Of a stretch of 6,970 nt of DNA, positions 5,534 to 6,970 are shown in pieces. The translations under genes and the position numbers were made by a program. This DNA comes from a bacterium (lineage in GTDB: Bacteria; Babelota; Babeliae; Babelales; Chromulinivoraceae), in contig CANCGK010000050.1 in assembly GCA_947377595.1 (NCBI GenBank), positions 1 through 6,970 of the forward strand, written 5' to 3'. Each line of letters opens with the position of its first letter. The first letter of the stretch is position 1. The notes under the pieces were generated by a model that was given only the letters and a program-made list of their open reading frames with translations, ran no database searches and was not told the origin of the DNA.

Positions 5534-5570
5534 CTGGCTGCGTCATACATCACCTGCATGACACAGCCAG
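5534..5570 (-). terminator. Intrinsic terminator of the ankyrin gene
   Basis: Thirteen-nt arms (5534-5546 and 5558-5570) pair with one mismatch around an 11-nt loop. On the minus strand the stem is followed by TTATTTTTAGGATTTT, a T-rich tract. It lies 28 nt past the ankyrin stop and before the tRNA-Leu promoter, insulating the two units. Confidence 0.7.
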
Positions 5571-5598
5571 CCTGTAAAATTTTACTATCTTAAACAAA

Positions 5599-6117
5599 TT
5601 ATTTAAGACAACACTCATCATAAAAATGCCAAGAATCTTTATATGCAACCAAAATTTCCTTCATCTTTGGATTGACTGCGTATGCATCAGGTGTTTTATC
5701 GTGAGTATTTTTAATCGTTGGATCTGCTGCACGATCTAATAAAAATTTGCTCATACTTGTTGCAAATTCTTCTTTTCTTGCTGCTGCATAATGCAATGCA
5801 GTATTACGAGAATTCAATTCTTGCATATTAATGCTTGCTCCTGCAGCAAGCATTAAAGCGACACTAATTTTTGATCCTGTCCCTACGGCAATAATTAAAG
5901 GCAGCTTCTGCTCATCAAAGCTCTGTTGATTAACGTTGATACAAGATGCATTGTCCTTTAAAACTCTTTTTATTTCTTTATGATCTTGTAATCTAAGAGC
6001 ATAACGAAGTTGATCTTCTGGTGTTAAATTCATTCGCCGACATTCTAAAGAAAAATCCCCTTGCATTCCTTGTAATAAAAAATTACTCAACAGAAAAACA
6101 GATAAAATTTTATACAT
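5599..6117 (-). CDS. Small secreted ankyrin-repeat protein
   Basis: 172 residues. Residues 1-20 form a typical signal peptide (Lys3, hydrophobic 4-16, small and polar to Gly20), so the product is probably exported; no lipobox cysteine follows. The ankyrin region comprises a degenerate helix pair at about 34-60, one repeat at about 71-102 (with MLAAGASINMQ) and a good repeat at about 103-137 (NTALHYAAARKEE then FLLDRAADPTIKN). A partial repeat at about 138-158 starts with KTPDAYAV. The C-terminus is Cys/aromatic-rich (WHFYDECCLK). Ankyrin repeats mediate protein binding and have no catalytic role by themselves. In host-associated bacteria, secreted ankyrin proteins are often effectors, but that is inference here. 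The start has only a weak AGAAAG upstream. The gene is transcribed divergently from the membrane-protein gene at 6314 and ends at its own terminator. Confidence 0.88.
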   Translation of the reverse strand: MYKILSVFLLSNFLLQGMQGDFSLECRRMNLTPEDQLRYALRLQDHKEIKRVLKDNASCINVNQQSFDEQKLPLIIAVGTGSKISVALMLAAGASINMQELNSRNTALHYAAARKEEFATSMSKFLLDRAADPTIKNTHDKTPDAYAVNPKMKEILVAYKDSWHFYDECCLK

Positions 6118-6132
6118 AATATAACTTTCTTG

Positions 6133-6161
6133 ATTATCAATACATAAAATTCAATATACAA
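6133..6161 (-). promoter_or_regulatory. Possible promoter of the ankyrin gene
   Basis: Minus-strand TTGTAT (6156-6161), a 17-nt spacer, then GATAAT (6133-6138). This would give a leader of only about 8-10 nt. The 196-bp divergent region (6118-6313) is very AT-rich and holds several similar matches, including TTGTAA and TTGAAA facing the plus-strand gene near 6243-6256. None of these pairs with a convincing -10 box. Confidence 0.25.
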
Positions 6162-6313
6162 AAAATAATTTTGCTAAAAATTGATTAAGAAATTCAAGAT
6201 ATTCTATAAAAGCATTCTCACCCCTTCTTCAAAAATACTTATTGTAACAATTGAAACATTGTGATAACATTCTTAATGACAGTCATAAATAATTTTAATC
6301 TTACAAAGCGCTC

Positions 6314-6835
6314 ATGAAAATCATTCGCAAAGCAATAATTTTATTTTTATTTACAATATCAAATAATACACTAGATTCTCACACTGCTGCACTTGCAACA
6401 ATTCCATTATCAATTGTTACGACATGGTATAAATCAAAAGAACAGCAAAAAGCCAGAGAATTTAAATTGGCTCTTGAAACACAATCTCAAGCTGGAGATG
6501 TTGTATCTGAAAGAAAGCTTAAAGAATTTAATAAACATTATACCTTATCAACATCTTTAGATGCTCCAATAATCTTATCAGCTACAAGCGTAACGGCACT
6601 TTTTGCTGAAAAATTATCGATGTCAACTGGTCATATCGGATCAGCAATGCATCATACCGCGCAAGCAACAATATTACCTTACATCGCTATTGGATTAGCA
6701 TGCACCAGCATTATAACAACAAGTTATGAATGTCATAACATTAAAAAAGCAATAAAATCTGCACAAGCAATTACTCGTGATACGTTACGCAATGAAGCAC
6801 AAGATGCTCAAAACTTACTCAAAAAGCTTGAATAA
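6314..6835 (+). CDS. Unrecognised small membrane or exported protein
   Basis: 173 residues, no family recognised. An N-terminal hydrophobic stretch (about 7-16, after Lys2, Arg5 and Lys6) could be a signal peptide, and another hydrophobic segment follows at about 24-38. A charged stretch (40-76, Lys/Glu/Gln-rich, probably helical) leads to two further hydrophobic segments at about 84-98 and 118-137. The C-terminal tail (142-173) is a charged amphipathic helix rich in Ala, Lys and Gln and may be a coiled coil. The layout suggests two to four membrane passes with paired helical soluble parts. The ATG at 6314 has no clear Shine-Dalgarno. The gene stands alone on the plus strand and is closed by a strong terminator. 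Codon use and AT content resemble the neighbours, and full-length uninterrupted coding supports a real gene. Confidence 0.75.
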   Translation: MKIIRKAIILFLFTISNNTLDSHTAALATIPLSIVTTWYKSKEQQKAREFKLALETQSQAGDVVSERKLKEFNKHYTLSTSLDAPIILSATSVTALFAEKLSMSTGHIGSAMHHTAQATILPYIAIGLACTSIITTSYECHNIKKAIKSAQAITRDTLRNEAQDAQNLLKKLE

Positions 6836-6856
6836 TCAAGTCAAATCACACTAAAA

Positions 6857-6893
6857 AACGGCAGATAGTTGTAAATAAAGACTATCTGCCGTT
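6857..6893. terminator. Bidirectional intrinsic terminator (13-bp perfect stem)
   Basis: Arms 6857-6869 and 6881-6893 are perfectly complementary (13 bp) around an 11-nt loop, 21 nt after the stop of the plus-strand gene. The plus side is followed by GTGTTTT. The minus side continues with T bases (reading CCGTTTTTTAG), so it should terminate transcription from the right as well, implying a convergent gene beyond. Confidence 0.8.
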
Positions 6894-6920
6894 GTGTTTT
6901 ATCTGCTATGACCATACATC

Positions 6921-6970
6921 TTAGTAATTCATACTAGAAAGATACGATGCAAGCTTTAAAAAAAAAATAA
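6921..6970 (-). CDS. Possible C-terminal tail of a convergent gene (cut by window edge)
   Basis: A minus-strand frame is open from the right edge to TAA at 6921-6923, giving about 15 codons that end in LASYLSSMNY. The only support is position: a terminator with a uridine run facing this direction lies 28 nt beyond the stop. A second open minus frame stops at 6934-6936, so the frame choice is uncertain. A run of ten A (6958-6967) lies inside it. Confidence 0.25.
   Translation of the reverse strand, partial: IFFLKLASYLSSMNY

Noticed and set aside
6948..6970. Tiny plus-strand frame starting ATG at 6948 and ending TAA at the window edge
   Set aside because: Only seven codons, ending in a poly-A derived lysine run, with no supporting signals.

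Overview
The window is AT-rich (coding and intergenic DNA alike) and bacterial. Its gene content (secD, pgsA, an archaeal/eukaryotic-type ATP-dependent DNA ligase, a small secreted ankyrin protein, and two unrecognised proteins with hydrophobic N-termini) fits a host-associated bacterium with a reduced genome. Candidatus Dependentiae (TM6/Babeliae) is my best guess, but this is inference; no rRNA or marker search was possible.

Layout, left to right. Positions 1-466 hold the 5' part of an unrecognised secreted protein on the minus strand, with its own promoter and Shine-Dalgarno. Next comes a minus-strand cluster, read right to left: secD (3460-5019), a tRNA with anticodon CAU (3349-3425), a GIY-YIG domain protein (2969-3211), pgsA (2372-2950) and the ATP-dependent DNA ligase (614-2365). 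The last three are packed with 18 and 6 nt gaps and probably form an operon. A hairpin at 572-601 follows the ligase. Upstream of secD lies tRNA-Leu(GAG) (5314-5400) with a recognisable promoter. A secreted ankyrin protein (5599-6117, minus) is divergent from an unrecognised membrane protein (6314-6835, plus). Both end at strong hairpins, and the right-hand one looks bidirectional, suggesting a convergent gene entering from beyond 6970.

The most unusual content is non-coding. Both tRNA genes encode their CCA, and in both the CCA forms the end of a hairpin that continues into the 3' flank. The two hairpins share one design: CCA paired with UGG, a variable 3-bp stem, a 3x3 internal loop of GAA opposite GAA (plus-strand reading), a GC-starting inner stem and a small loop. 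The variable 3-bp stem differs completely between the copies but stays paired (GCT/AGC versus TAC/GTA), which is compensatory change. A near-perfect 56-bp second copy of the tRNA-Leu flank sits 134 bp further downstream, and the match stops exactly at the tRNA boundary. A related, rearranged copy lies between the two, and a more diverged hairpin of the same layout lies downstream of tRNA-CAU. This looks like a small family of tRNA-3'-end-associated structured elements. Whether they act in tRNA processing or are parasitic repeats that use the CCA as part of an inverted repeat cannot be decided from sequence alone.
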